Below, in pieces: positions 1 to 7,939 of a DNA stretch of 10,149 nucleotides. Within the stretch, counting starts at the first letter, position 1, and each line of letters opens with the position of its first letter. The stretch is from an uncultured Prevotella sp. (GTDB lineage: Bacteria > Bacteroidota > Bacteroidia > Bacteroidales > Bacteroidaceae): the NCBI GenBank assembly GCA_937880835.1, contig CALGRN010000200.1:1-10149 (forward strand), written 5' to 3'. Both the position numbers and the translations under genes were made by a program. A model generated the notes under the pieces. That model saw only the letters and a list, made by a program, of their open reading frames with translations. It searched no databases and was not told the DNA's origin.

Positions 1-1256
1 AATGTCAGCACAGTTCCGTTGCTTAGGGTTACTTCTTTCAGTTCTTCCTGATTCCCAAAGCCTAATGACGACATTTCTACAACAAAGGCGTCTGCATCGA
101 CAACCTCGCCGGAAGCTTTGCCTTGTTTCACTGTTACAGACTTTATCTCCCAAGTTCCTGATGCGTTTTCCGTGCTGCTATACTTGAATCCTATTTGTAT
201 CTTCTTGCCTGCATAAGCAGAAATGTTTACTTTCTGGATTTCGAAATCAGACCATCCGTTGTCCTTTAATGCCGGATATGTTATCTGAATGTTATTCCAA
301 TCCTTTCCAACTTCTTTTACCCATAGGGTAGCTTCTTTTGATACATCGCCGAAATACTTGTTTATGCACTGGTCGAAATTCAATTCTATATCACCGTTAA
401 CGTTAGTCAAATCGATTTCAGGTGATATGAGCCAGCTTTCTGATGCATAGTTTTTCTTGTCTTTGTATGCAGATGCTTTCATACCATACTGATTTCCGTT
501 GCTCCAAACATAGGTAAGTCCTTCGGGCAATGACACATTGTCGATAGTCCAATCGCCTTGTCCCTGTGTGAAATCAATATTCAGAATATCCTCGCTCGTT
601 GTAGGAGTGGTAGGCTCGGGTTTCTTGTATGAGCCGTGCATTACAATGAAATTCTTTACTTCCCACGTACTTGCTTTCTTATCCGTGCTTATATAGCGAA
701 ATGCAAAAGTGGTATTCTCTTTCATCTGTTCCTTTTCAAGATTAACGCCTGCGCTACCGAAATCGTAGTTTTTACCTGTATGATCGCCTTCTATCTTTAT
801 TTCGAGCGGAGTCCATGTTGCACTGGCAGGATCGCTACCTTGCACATAGTCGTGGCTGATAAGAAGCTGATGATTTTCCAACATTGTTGCTGCATCTGCA
901 TAAGCTATTGCATGACTGAACATAACGGCAACGGAATCTTCTTTCGAAAGGTCGATTGAAGGAGATACAAGCCACGCGGTAGCTGCATATATCGTGCGTT
1001 TTTGTGTTGCTTCATTATATACGCTTCCGCTTACGACAGCACTGCTGAAATCGTTGTACCATTTCACGGAATCATGGGTTGTATATGCTTTGAAACTACC
1101 AAGTGTGGTTGCAAAACTTTCATTGATATATACTCCGTCGTTGGCAATGCCGTCGGGTATATCATAAGGCGCAGGAACATCCTCGCAACTTGTAAACGTC
1201 ATGGCTGACATTATAGTCATAACCAAGATCGATATTGAATAAAATAGCTTTTTCAT
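1..1256 (-). CDS. Choice-of-anchor J lipoprotein, C-terminus beyond window (partial)
   Basis: I translated this minus-strand frame from an ATG at 1256 to the window edge. It gives 418 residues with no stop, so the C-terminus is missing. Residues 1-24 form a lipoprotein signal peptide ending in a lipobox (FTSC, Cys24). The following EDVPAPYD is a start typical of this Bacteroidetes family, and the acidic residues after Cys fit surface export. Two related domains follow. Residues about 42-206 contain AWLVSPSIDLS and ASTWEVKNFIV; residues about 224-378 contain SWLISPEIDLT and ASGTWEIKSVTV. A Pro/Thr linker (about 212-220) joins them. These are choice-of-anchor J, jelly-roll-like folds of cell-surface proteins. 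A further domain seems to begin near 390 (DAFVVEMSSLGFG). It is the third gene of the receptor operon. The role is probably surface binding of a ligand or partner; no catalytic motif is visible. The family call is fairly secure, the ligand unknown. Confidence 0.85.
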   Translation of the reverse strand, partial: MKKLFYSISILVMTIMSAMTFTSCEDVPAPYDIPDGIANDGVYINESFATTLGSFKAYTTHDSVKWYNDFSSAVVSGSVYNEATQKRTIYAATAWLVSPSIDLSKEDSVAVMFSHAIAYADAATMLENHQLLISHDYVQGSDPASATWTPLEIKIEGDHTGKNYDFGSAGVNLEKEQMKENTTFAFRYISTDKKASTWEVKNFIVMHGSYKKPEPTTPTTSEDILNIDFTQGQGDWTIDNVSLPEGLTYVWSNGNQYGMKASAYKDKKNYASESWLISPEIDLTNVNGDIELNFDQCINKYFGDVSKEATLWVKEVGKDWNNIQITYPALKDNGWSDFEIQKVNISAYAGKKIQIGFKYSSTENASGTWEIKSVTVKQGKASGEVVDADAFVVEMSSLGFGNQEELKEVTLSNGTVLT

Positions 1257-1284
1257 GTTTATATGTTTATTTTGTTTTTATATG

Positions 1285-2136
1285 TTATTTCACCTCTACG
1301 ACATCATCCTCACTGCGGATGATTATTTCCCATTTGTCGTTGAAGCGTTTGATGATACCCGTTATATCAACTCTTCCTGCGGGCAGTTTCTTGTTAGCGA
1401 ACTTGCAGTAAGGACTTGTGTAAATCATAATGTCATTTCCCGGATATTCGTTGAAATACCAACTGACAGACACTTTGCCGTTAGGATCAGCATAAACCGA
1501 AAGCGGTGTAAGGTCACGGAAAGTCACATTCTTTATTATTCCTAACTTTCCGCCGTCATTATTCAAATTCCATTTCGTAGGCTCACCGCCGTTTGCAAAC
1601 AGTTCGGGTTCTGGTTTCGTCTTATTTCCGGTAATCTTGAAATGGTTGTTCCAAAGCATACGATTCATTCTGCTTACGTAAGTTGCACCGTTTTTGTTGG
1701 TGTAAGGAGTACCTATAACAGCTTGTTTTCCGTAGTTTCCAACATAAAGGTTCTTGACGTTTACGATTATTTCCGTACCTATCGGCAGATAACCGTTGAT
1801 GCCGCTTTGTGCAATCGCGATTATTATAGCACCGGTGCTGTCTTGCAGTGCAATCTCGTTGTAAATGTTTCCACCGATGTCATTGCCGGTAACAATACCT
1901 TTTATTTGTACATCTTCGATACATTCGCGATAGCTTGTTCCGTCTCGATAATCTGTATCTATTTCTTTCTTGAACATCTCTTTAAGCTTTGAGATAGTCA
2001 CGACATTTGTCTCATTTATCTCGTTATTGCCGTAAGGAGGCTCGCCATTGTATTCCGGGTCAGCATAATCCTTACCCATACAAGAGGCGAAAAGAATTCC
2101 GACAAATGCTATTATTAAATATTTAAGATCTTTCAT
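1285..2136 (-). CDS. DUF5689 domain lipoprotein (OB-fold-like)
   Basis: This 283-residue protein has a lipoprotein signal peptide ending at LFASC (Cys19), followed by a flexible acidic and Asn-rich stretch (residues 20-45). Residues about 75-145 contain VQIKGIVTGNDIGGN, then IALQDSTGAIIIAI, a five-strand barrel pattern like the OB folds of nucleic-acid-binding proteins. Residues about 197-283 hold a second unit ending in VDITGIIKRFNDKWEIIIRS plus DDVVEV, again the OB-fold style (G-I-[IV], K-W-E-I-I-I-R). This layout matches DUF5689, a Bacteroidetes family known from surface lipoproteins; no enzyme activity is established that I can name. It lies 14 bp after the receptor gene and 28 bp before the anchor-J gene, so all three are very likely cotranscribed. 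Binding of DNA, RNA or nucleotides is an inference from fold and from the divergent nuclease gene. The family assignment rests on recalled family features. Confidence 0.85.
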   Translation of the reverse strand: MKDLKYLIIAFVGILFASCMGKDYADPEYNGEPPYGNNEINETNVVTISKLKEMFKKEIDTDYRDGTSYRECIEDVQIKGIVTGNDIGGNIYNEIALQDSTGAIIIAIAQSGINGYLPIGTEIIVNVKNLYVGNYGKQAVIGTPYTNKNGATYVSRMNRMLWNNHFKITGNKTKPEPELFANGGEPTKWNLNNDGGKLGIIKNVTFRDLTPLSVYADPNGKVSVSWYFNEYPGNDIMIYTSPYCKFANKKLPAGRVDITGIIKRFNDKWEIIIRSEDDVVEVK

Positions 2137-2150
2137 TTTACTGTATGGAT

Positions 2151-4709
2151 TTAGAATTTATACGCGATGTTCAGCATTCCGTTAGTTCCGAATGCGTAAT
2201 ATTTCTTGGGATTGCGTGAGAACTTATAGGCTCTTACGCTGCCTAATGTTCCATCTGCCTTAGTTGTATAGTCGCTTCTGCTCTGCTCATAACCTCCTGT
2301 TACAATCTTCTGATTGTTCAGTATGTTAGTAACCATTAAGTTAATAGAGAGCGAGCCATGTTTAAGATAAATGCTTTTCCCGATACTTCCGTCAAGCATA
2401 AAGCCGCCTTTACCTTTCTCTTGTTCTGGAACATCGTATGTTCCGTCATTGTTTATCGCGCCCATTGTAGTGAGTGTGGTTTGATAACGATAGTTTGGAA
2501 CGTAAGAAAGATATATGCGGTCATAATAGTTTCCTTTCAAATCAATGAACCAACCGCCCGAATGATAACTCAATATAATGCTTCCCGCAGTGAGAGGAGT
2601 ACCGGATTCGCGCATTCCTTTATTCATAACTATGTCGTCTATGTATGTAGCTTTCGTTGAGTTCATATAACGAACATTGGCATTGTTTATGTGTTTTGCT
2701 TCGCCCCACATGCCTATTGTCTTGATGTTGAATACGGAATTTACCTTGAAGTTCATTCCAAGTTCTATTCCGTAGAACTCTTTCTTTATACCGGTCATAC
2801 TGACATAAGAGAATGCGTTTATATCATCGAAATAGAAATTCTGCCATTCTGTGACGTCATCCAAACGACTGTAATAAGCATTAAGGTTTGCATGTAGCCA
2901 AGGAGTTGATAATTGATAAGAGAACTCACTGCTGAAAACACGTTCGTTTTTCAGATTACTTACGAAATCGTTATTTATTTCGGGTGATACAAAAGCGGTT
3001 GTAGCTTGTGGGGCGCGCCATTCATATCCTGCTCCAAATGTGAAAACGTGTCCTCTTCCCGCATTGAAAGTAAGACTGCCTTTCGCTCCTCCTTCAAGGA
3101 AGTTTGCGCTTCCGCTCTTTCCGAAAGAGTTGTCAGGAGCCATTCCGTTACGTGTATGTCCATATCGATACATCTCCTTTGCACCTATTTTTCCTGCTGC
3201 CATAAAATGCATACGACCTGTACTTACGGCATAACTGCTCCATGCAAGTCCTTTATTAATAGTTATATTATATTCATAACCAAACTTATCTCCTTCGTAA
3301 ACGAGCTTACCCAACTTGTTAACTCCTGCGGTATTGAGATCATATTGCACCCTGTCAGACTGTGCATCATAAGTACCAACGGCGTATGTGTTTATGTTAT
3401 GGAAAGACTTTGCACCAAGTAAATCATCCATAGTTTGATAGTGATTGCTCTTGTTCCTGCCCAAAACAAATCCGAGATTCCATACTTTGTTTTTGTCCAG
3501 ATGAGTCGTCAATGTTGACGAAAGAGTTACAGTCATGTTGTCGTTGTGCTTTGCCTGAATGTAGTACATAGCATCTTTACCGTTCAATGCTGCTTGTTTG
3601 TTGGCATAATAAAGACGATCCCAATTAATCTGTCTGTTAGCTTTCGATGCCGTAAGGAAGTCATAAGAAGCCTGCCAATCTTTCAAACCTTGTAAGCTTC
3701 TGTTATATGTATCGGTCTCATCCCACACATCATAATAGCTGCTTGGAAGATTTTTCCAGTAATCGGGTTGTGGATTTTCTCTGTTGTTGTAGTTGAGTTT
3801 CGTACTCTTATACATACTATATTTACCCGTAAGCGTTGTTACAAGTTTAGTATTATTATCTATATTCCAATCCCAAGTAAGCAAAGCAGCCGGAGCAAAG
3901 TCGTTTATTACACGTGAATTCCTCTTGTGTCCGTTCTGATAACCCCAATAAGGATTGTAATGATAATCGTTTGCAAGCCAGTAACTTTCATCCGTTGCCG
4001 CTCCCTGTGAAGAACGTTCAGTGGGATTTCCCCATGTAGCGAACGACAGAGAGTGTTTGTTTCCCCAAACCTTTTGCACTCCAAAGAAGTATGAAAGTGC
4101 ATTGTAGAATGTTCCTTCAACATATCCTTGATTTGCCCAACGGTATGTTAAGTTGGCTGCTATTGCCCAACCTTTGCTGTTGAAGCCGGATGCATAGGTG
4201 TACATTCCACGCAAAGTATAGTTCCGATTTGCTCCTGTCAGCGTCAGTCGATGTCCTGCTGCCATGTGTCCGGCACGAAAATCGTAGTTATTAGAACCTC
4301 CCATGTTTGTCACAGAGAAGTTATTGCTCTCAAACGGGAGTGCGAAGTCCACGTTACGTGTCTGTTGATTCAGTCCGCCAACCAATGAATAGCGGAACTG
4401 TCCTGATTCCATATCGTTAACGGGCGCACCATTGATGTAAACATCATTGTACTTCTGATTGAATGCGCGGTAACGAAATCTGACAGGTGAGAAAAGAAAT
4501 CCCACCTCTGAGGCAAACACATTGTTGTTAGAGTTTATGATTGTCACGTTCTGTGACATATCATCACTCTCTCCCAACTGTGCCTCAGTGAAAGTGAAAG
4601 CCGATTCGTCTATCGCTTTGCCTGTTTGTCCTTGCGTGTTGTCTGTTTGCGCAAAAGCAAAAGGTGCATAGCATAATGCCATCACTGCTAATTTCAGTTT
4701 GTTATGCAT
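2151..4709 (-). CDS. TonB-dependent outer-membrane receptor (SusC-like family)
   Basis: This 852-residue protein starts with a Sec signal peptide (cleavage likely after AFA, residue 20, leaving Gln21). It has a plug region (about 35-150) containing VYINGAPVND at 90-99, a motif common in Bacteroidetes TonB-dependent receptors. The rest is alternating aromatic and polar beta-strand sequence, ending in LNIAYKF with the terminal Phe needed for barrel insertion. The mature N-terminus goes almost straight into the plug: I see no carboxypeptidase-like regulatory domain of about 80 residues such as SusC proteins usually carry. No SusD-like gene is adjacent; the downstream partners are DUF5689 and anchor-J lipoproteins. 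It would import a substrate across the outer membrane using TonB energy. The substrate cannot be read from sequence; the divergent secreted EEP gene suggests nucleic-acid or phosphate-ester products (inference). The start at 4709 gives a good signal peptide. Confidence 0.93.
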   Translation of the reverse strand: MHNKLKLAVMALCYAPFAFAQTDNTQGQTGKAIDESAFTFTEAQLGESDDMSQNVTIINSNNNVFASEVGFLFSPVRFRYRAFNQKYNDVYINGAPVNDMESGQFRYSLVGGLNQQTRNVDFALPFESNNFSVTNMGGSNNYDFRAGHMAAGHRLTLTGANRNYTLRGMYTYASGFNSKGWAIAANLTYRWANQGYVEGTFYNALSYFFGVQKVWGNKHSLSFATWGNPTERSSQGAATDESYWLANDYHYNPYWGYQNGHKRNSRVINDFAPAALLTWDWNIDNNTKLVTTLTGKYSMYKSTKLNYNNRENPQPDYWKNLPSSYYDVWDETDTYNRSLQGLKDWQASYDFLTASKANRQINWDRLYYANKQAALNGKDAMYYIQAKHNDNMTVTLSSTLTTHLDKNKVWNLGFVLGRNKSNHYQTMDDLLGAKSFHNINTYAVGTYDAQSDRVQYDLNTAGVNKLGKLVYEGDKFGYEYNITINKGLAWSSYAVSTGRMHFMAAGKIGAKEMYRYGHTRNGMAPDNSFGKSGSANFLEGGAKGSLTFNAGRGHVFTFGAGYEWRAPQATTAFVSPEINNDFVSNLKNERVFSSEFSYQLSTPWLHANLNAYYSRLDDVTEWQNFYFDDINAFSYVSMTGIKKEFYGIELGMNFKVNSVFNIKTIGMWGEAKHINNANVRYMNSTKATYIDDIVMNKGMRESGTPLTAGSIILSYHSGGWFIDLKGNYYDRIYLSYVPNYRYQTTLTTMGAINNDGTYDVPEQEKGKGGFMLDGSIGKSIYLKHGSLSINLMVTNILNNQKIVTGGYEQSRSDYTTKADGTLGSVRAYKFSRNPKKYYAFGTNGMLNIAYKF

Positions 4710-4932
4710 AATTTATGTTATTAATTAATATATTGCAAGTATTTCTTCTTATTTATATTTTGACAAGTTGTCGAGTTATAATATATATATATCTTTTTAT
4801 CTGATGTTTTTATTAATCTTGTTATTATCTACCTATTATATAAATATTGAAAATTTAAATTCCTATTAATCAGTCAGTATCCTGATTTACTGCCTGCAAC
4901 ATGTTAAAAGGTCCAACCATTAATATATGTTA

Positions 4933-4940
4933 TACTTTTG
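4933..4940 (+). promoter_or_regulatory. Putative -7 box towards the EEP operon
   Basis: TACTTTTG matches TAnnTTTG exactly on the plus strand, facing the minus-strand box three bases away. No TTTG lies at the usual distance upstream. A start here would give a leader of about 300 nt before the EEP gene. A chance match in AT-rich DNA is possible. Confidence 0.3.
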
Positions 4941-4943
4941 GTG

Positions 4944-4951
4944 CAAAGTAA
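4944..4951 (-). promoter_or_regulatory. Putative -7 box of the receptor operon
   Basis: Read on the minus strand this is TTACTTTG followed by CACC. It matches the Bacteroidetes -7 consensus TAnnTTTG at seven of eight positions. About 19-20 bases upstream there is TTTT where TTTG would be expected. Transcription from here would give the receptor mRNA a leader of roughly 230 nt. It is the best minus-strand candidate in the spacer, but is unproven. Confidence 0.4.
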
Positions 4952-5244
4952 CGAAATAAATTTTAAAAATAAAAAGATAATTGATTAAATTTTAAAGTAA
5001 TATGCTTTTTTATCATTTTAAATAACGATATTTGCAGAAGTATTGTAATAAAGCAGTGTCACTTTCTTTAAATTCACACTTAATATAAAAATGATAACAT
5101 TGAGAGAATGAAAATTTCGTCTTGTCGGAGTATAGAGTATTGACAAACACGTTATTACGAATGCAAATTATCATACATCATAATGATATAATGGAATTAA
5201 TCGATAAAAAAATACGATAAAACAAATAAAGATTTAAAATAAAT

Positions 5245-6300
5245 ATGAACATGAAAAAAATCACTCTGTTTTCAGTACTTTTTCTTGCTATATGCACAAG
5301 CATCTATGCGCAGAAGAAATATTCAATGTATGCAGTAGGTTTCTACAATCAGGAGAACTTGTTCGACACTTGTCATGATGTTGGCAAGAATGATTATGAT
5401 TTTCTGCCTTCCGGTAGTTATCGTTGGAATAAGATGAAATATGAGAATAAACTGCAAAACATGGCTCGCGTGCTATCCGAAATGGGTACGGACAGACTGC
5501 CGAACATAGGTTGCGCCATGATAGGGTTGAGTGAAGTTGAGAATGCCAATGTGCTTTCCGACTTAGTAGCACAAGCTCCTCTGAAATCACGCGGATATAA
5601 ATTTGTTCACGTTGAAGGTCCTGACAAGCGCGGTATAGATTGCGCATTGCTTTACAATCCTGAACTTTTCAAGATAGACAGTGTACGTTTACACCAGTTC
5701 TATCAAGAAATAGAAAGCGACAGCGACTATTTTACTCGTGGCTTTCTGACAGTAAGCGGACGATTGGCAGATGAACACGTAGTTGTCATTGTCAATCATT
5801 TGCCGAGTCGTTTCAGCGGTTCTTTCTATCGCGAATTGGGTGCAAAACAGATATATAAGATAAAAGAAAATCTTATGAAAGAAGATCCTGATGCCAAGAT
5901 TATAGTAATGGGAGATATGAACGATGACCCAATGAATAAGAGCATGGCAGTAGAACTGCGTGGTAAAGCTGAAGTAAATGATGTGAAAGAGGGTGATATG
6001 TATAATCCGTGGTGGAATGTATTAAGCAAAGAGGGCAAAGGAACTCTGTCTTATCAAGGCTCTTGGAACTTGTTCGACCAAATTCTTTTTTCACATAATA
6101 TGATAAACAGGGAAGGCGAAAAGGATTTCAGTACGCTTAAATATTATCAGTGTCAGGTGTTCCGCCGCGACTATCTTATAAATACCGAAGGACGTTATAA
6201 AGGTATGCCAAAGCGCACAACAGCGGGCGGAGTGTGGCTTAACGGATATTCAGACCATATTCCTGTCGTTGCCTATCTGCTTAAAGAGCAGAAAAACTGA
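5245..6300 (+). CDS. Secreted endonuclease/exonuclease/phosphatase (EEP) family protein
   Basis: The protein has 351 residues with a Sec signal peptide cut after Ala22 (SIYA, then Gln23). The EEP (DNase I-like) signatures appear in order: NQENLFD at 35-41, GLSEVEN at 94-100 (metal ligand Glu97), RGIDCALLYNPE at 129-140, VNHLPSR at 183-189 (His185), MGDMNDDP at 222-229 (Asp224, Asn226) and SDH at 336-338, the catalytic Asp-His pair. All key residues are present, so an active Mg-dependent phosphodiesterase or nuclease is likely, acting in the periplasm or outside the cell. EEP enzymes also include phosphatases and sphingomyelinases, so the substrate is not fixed by sequence. ATG codons at 5245 and 5251 are both possible starts; the second gives a classic MKK signal start. 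It is the first gene of the plus-strand operon, 24 bp before the next gene. Confidence 0.93.
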   Translation: MNMKKITLFSVLFLAICTSIYAQKKYSMYAVGFYNQENLFDTCHDVGKNDYDFLPSGSYRWNKMKYENKLQNMARVLSEMGTDRLPNIGCAMIGLSEVENANVLSDLVAQAPLKSRGYKFVHVEGPDKRGIDCALLYNPELFKIDSVRLHQFYQEIESDSDYFTRGFLTVSGRLADEHVVVIVNHLPSRFSGSFYRELGAKQIYKIKENLMKEDPDAKIIVMGDMNDDPMNKSMAVELRGKAEVNDVKEGDMYNPWWNVLSKEGKGTLSYQGSWNLFDQILFSHNMINREGEKDFSTLKYYQCQVFRRDYLINTEGRYKGMPKRTTAGGVWLNGYSDHIPVVAYLLKEQKN

Positions 6301-6324
6301 ATTGTTGCCGCTTATCTGCCGTAT

Positions 6325-6915
6325 ATGGAAAATAACGTAGAGAGACATCCCCTGTTGCCGTTTTTACCAAAAAACACGAGACTTCTGATGCTCGGCAGCT
6401 TTCCTCCTGCAAGAAAACGATGGTCTATGAACTTCTTTTATCCAAACTTCATCAATGACATGTGGCGCATATTCGGCATCGTTTTTTTCGATGACAAGGA
6501 ACGGCTTGTCGATAAAGACAATAAGACATTCCGTCTGGATGATATAATACAGCTGCTCAACGATATGGGTATAGGGCTTTACGACACCGCATTTTCAATT
6601 CGCAGAACAAACAATACGGCGTCGGATAAAGATTTGGAAGTGGTAGAAAAAACCGACTTGGATGCTCTGCTACAACAGATACCAACCTGCGAAGCGGTTG
6701 TTACAACAGGACAGAAAGCTACCGAATTATTTGCAGAACATTTCGGAATAAATACCCTTCCCAAAGTAGGAGAGCATGCGGAATTCTATTTCGGCAGAAA
6801 GAAAATGCGCCTTTACAGAATGCCGAGCAGTTCGCGTGCATACCCGATGAAAGTGGAAAAGAAAGCGGAAACATATAAGAAAATGTTCGATTTCATCATG
6901 GATAAATCCCTCTAA
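6325..6915 (+). CDS. Uracil-DNA glycosylase superfamily protein, family 6 (HDG)-like
   Basis: This is a 196-residue cytoplasmic protein with no signal peptide. Motif 1 is LGSFPPARK at residues 23-31, followed by FFYPN at 37-41 and NDMW at 44-47. This spacing resembles the GSFPS...YY..p.N.FW pattern of hypoxanthine-DNA (deoxyinosine) glycosylases, family 6 of the superfamily, as I recall it. Motif 2 is MPSSSRAY at 166-173, comparable to the LPSTSPA region. YDTAFSIRRTNNTASD at 86-101 and TTGQKA at 127-132 lie on the core Rossmann-like fold. The Asn or Glu that many uracil glycosylases carry inside motif 1 is replaced here by Phe26, so Asn44 is a candidate catalytic residue. The likely job is removal of deaminated bases from DNA. 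It sits between the EEP gene (24 bp) and udk (23 bp). Superfamily placement is firm; base specificity is inferred. Confidence 0.82.
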   Translation: MENNVERHPLLPFLPKNTRLLMLGSFPPARKRWSMNFFYPNFINDMWRIFGIVFFDDKERLVDKDNKTFRLDDIIQLLNDMGIGLYDTAFSIRRTNNTASDKDLEVVEKTDLDALLQQIPTCEAVVTTGQKATELFAEHFGINTLPKVGEHAEFYFGRKKMRLYRMPSSSRAYPMKVEKKAETYKKMFDFIMDKSL

Positions 6916-6938
6916 GACAAGAAATAAAAAACATATAT

Positions 6939-7565
6939 ATGGACAAAAGTATAACAATCATAGGTATTGCCGGAGGCACAGGGTCAGGGAAGACCACCGT
7001 AGTGAAAAAAATAATGGAATTATTACCACCCCATTACGTAACAATAGTGCCGTTGGACTCTTATTATAATGACACGTCGGATATGACGGAGGAGGAAAGG
7101 CACGCTATAAACTTTGACCATCCGGACGCTTTCGATTGGAAACTTTTGATAAAACACGTAAACGAACTTAAAGAAGGTAGAGCCGTAGAGCAACCTACTT
7201 ACTCTTATCTGAAATGCAACAGATTGCCAGAAACTATACACGTAGAACCGAAACCGGTTATCATAATAGAAGGTATCATGACTTTGCTGAACAAGAAACT
7301 GCGCGACATGATGAATTTAAAGATATACGTTGACTGCGACAGTGACGAGCGTCTGATAAGAAACATACAGCGTGATATAATAGAGCGAGGTCGTGACGTG
7401 TCAATAGTCGTTGACAGATATCTTAAAGTTCTGAAACCGATGCATGAACAATTCATTGAGCCTACCAAACGTTACGCAAATCTTATAATACCGCAAGGCG
7501 GTGATAACTTAACGGGAATAGGAATTCTTTGCAAATATATTGAAGGACTTGTCTCGTCGAAATAG
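6939..7565 (+). CDS. udk: Uridine kinase
   Basis: This 208-residue P-loop kinase phosphorylates uridine and cytidine to UMP and CMP using ATP or GTP in pyrimidine salvage. The Walker A motif GGTGSGKTT is at 12-20. DSYYND at 40-45 is the substrate-binding loop with its conserved Asp. NFDHPDAFDW at 58-67 is a hallmark of the family. PTYSY at 86-90 contacts the nucleoside, IIIEGI at 108-113 is the Walker B-like strand, and RNIQRDIIERGR at 141-152 is the Arg-rich lid. The length is normal for bacterial Udk (about 205-215). It is the last gene of the plus-strand operon, 23 bp after the glycosylase, and a strong terminator follows 55 bp after the stop. No truncation or missing residue is seen. Confidence 0.96.
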   Translation: MDKSITIIGIAGGTGSGKTTVVKKIMELLPPHYVTIVPLDSYYNDTSDMTEEERHAINFDHPDAFDWKLLIKHVNELKEGRAVEQPTYSYLKCNRLPETIHVEPKPVIIIEGIMTLLNKKLRDMMNLKIYVDCDSDERLIRNIQRDIIERGRDVSIVVDRYLKVLKPMHEQFIEPTKRYANLIIPQGGDNLTGIGILCKYIEGLVSSK

Positions 7566-7619
7566 ATATCAAAACCATTAGTTTTTATAATTATAGTTCA
7601 TTATCCGGATATAAAGACA

Positions 7620-7664
7620 GCAGCTCTTAAAAAGCAAACATTAAGCTTTTTAAGAGCTGCTTTT
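7620..7664 (+). terminator. Rho-independent terminator after udk
   Basis: The left arm 7620-7635 (GCAGCTCTTAAAAAGC) is perfectly complementary to the right arm 7645-7660, giving a 16 bp stem with a 9-base loop (7636-7644). A TTTTATTT tract follows from 7661. The A-rich bases before the stem could also let it act from the other strand, but no converging gene is present. Confidence 0.92.
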
Positions 7665-7864
7665 ATTTAACGTGCATTAGTATAGCTTACTTTATCCATC
7701 ATTATTCTATATTTCTTTTTATTTCAAATGTTATTAAGAAAAGAGAATATAAATCAACAACATTGTTGTAATGCAATATGAGTTCGATGAATTATATTCT
7801 GTGTTTGTCAGAAAGCAATAATTGCAAACTTACATCGTCGTAAATGTGGACACGCAAGACTATA

Positions 7865-7890
7865 CGGACACGCACAGGGCGCGTCCCTAC
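7865..7890 (-). repeat. REP-like unit 1 (hairpin, inverted relative to unit 2)
   Basis: The stem pairs GGACACGC (7866-7873) with GCGCGTCC (7879-7886) around the loop ACAGG. One A·C mismatch becomes a G·U wobble when the other strand is read. The unit ends in CCCTAC, the complement of the GTAGGG that opens unit 2. Confidence 0.75.
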
Positions 7891-7939
7891 AATAATATGA
7901 TAAACATTAATGTGATACGTAAACGTATATTATCCACTC

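Larger units (their letters stand above)
4710..5244. promoter_or_regulatory. Divergent control region between the two operons
   Basis: This is a 535 bp strongly AT-rich spacer between the start codons of the receptor and EEP genes, with no credible ORF. It contains facing promoter-like boxes at 4933-4951, a (TA)n run near 4778-4792, and a small hairpin (AATCAG 4868-4873 with CTGATT 4882-4887) inside the likely receptor leader RNA. A further weak plus-strand box, GATATTTG, lies at 5027-5034. Nothing else recognisable was seen. Confidence 0.6.

Noticed and set aside
3006..3422. 138-codon plus-strand frame opposite the receptor gene, and other long antisense frames at 1642-1992 and 2358-2660
   Set aside because: They lie fully inside well-supported minus-strand genes, have no recognisable domains, and have the composition of antisense shadows.
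5140..5145. TTGACA as a sigma-70 style -35 box upstream of the EEP gene
   Set aside because: Bacteroidetes primary sigma factor uses TTTG/TAnnTTTG elements, and no matching -10 hexamer lies at 17 bases. Likely chance.
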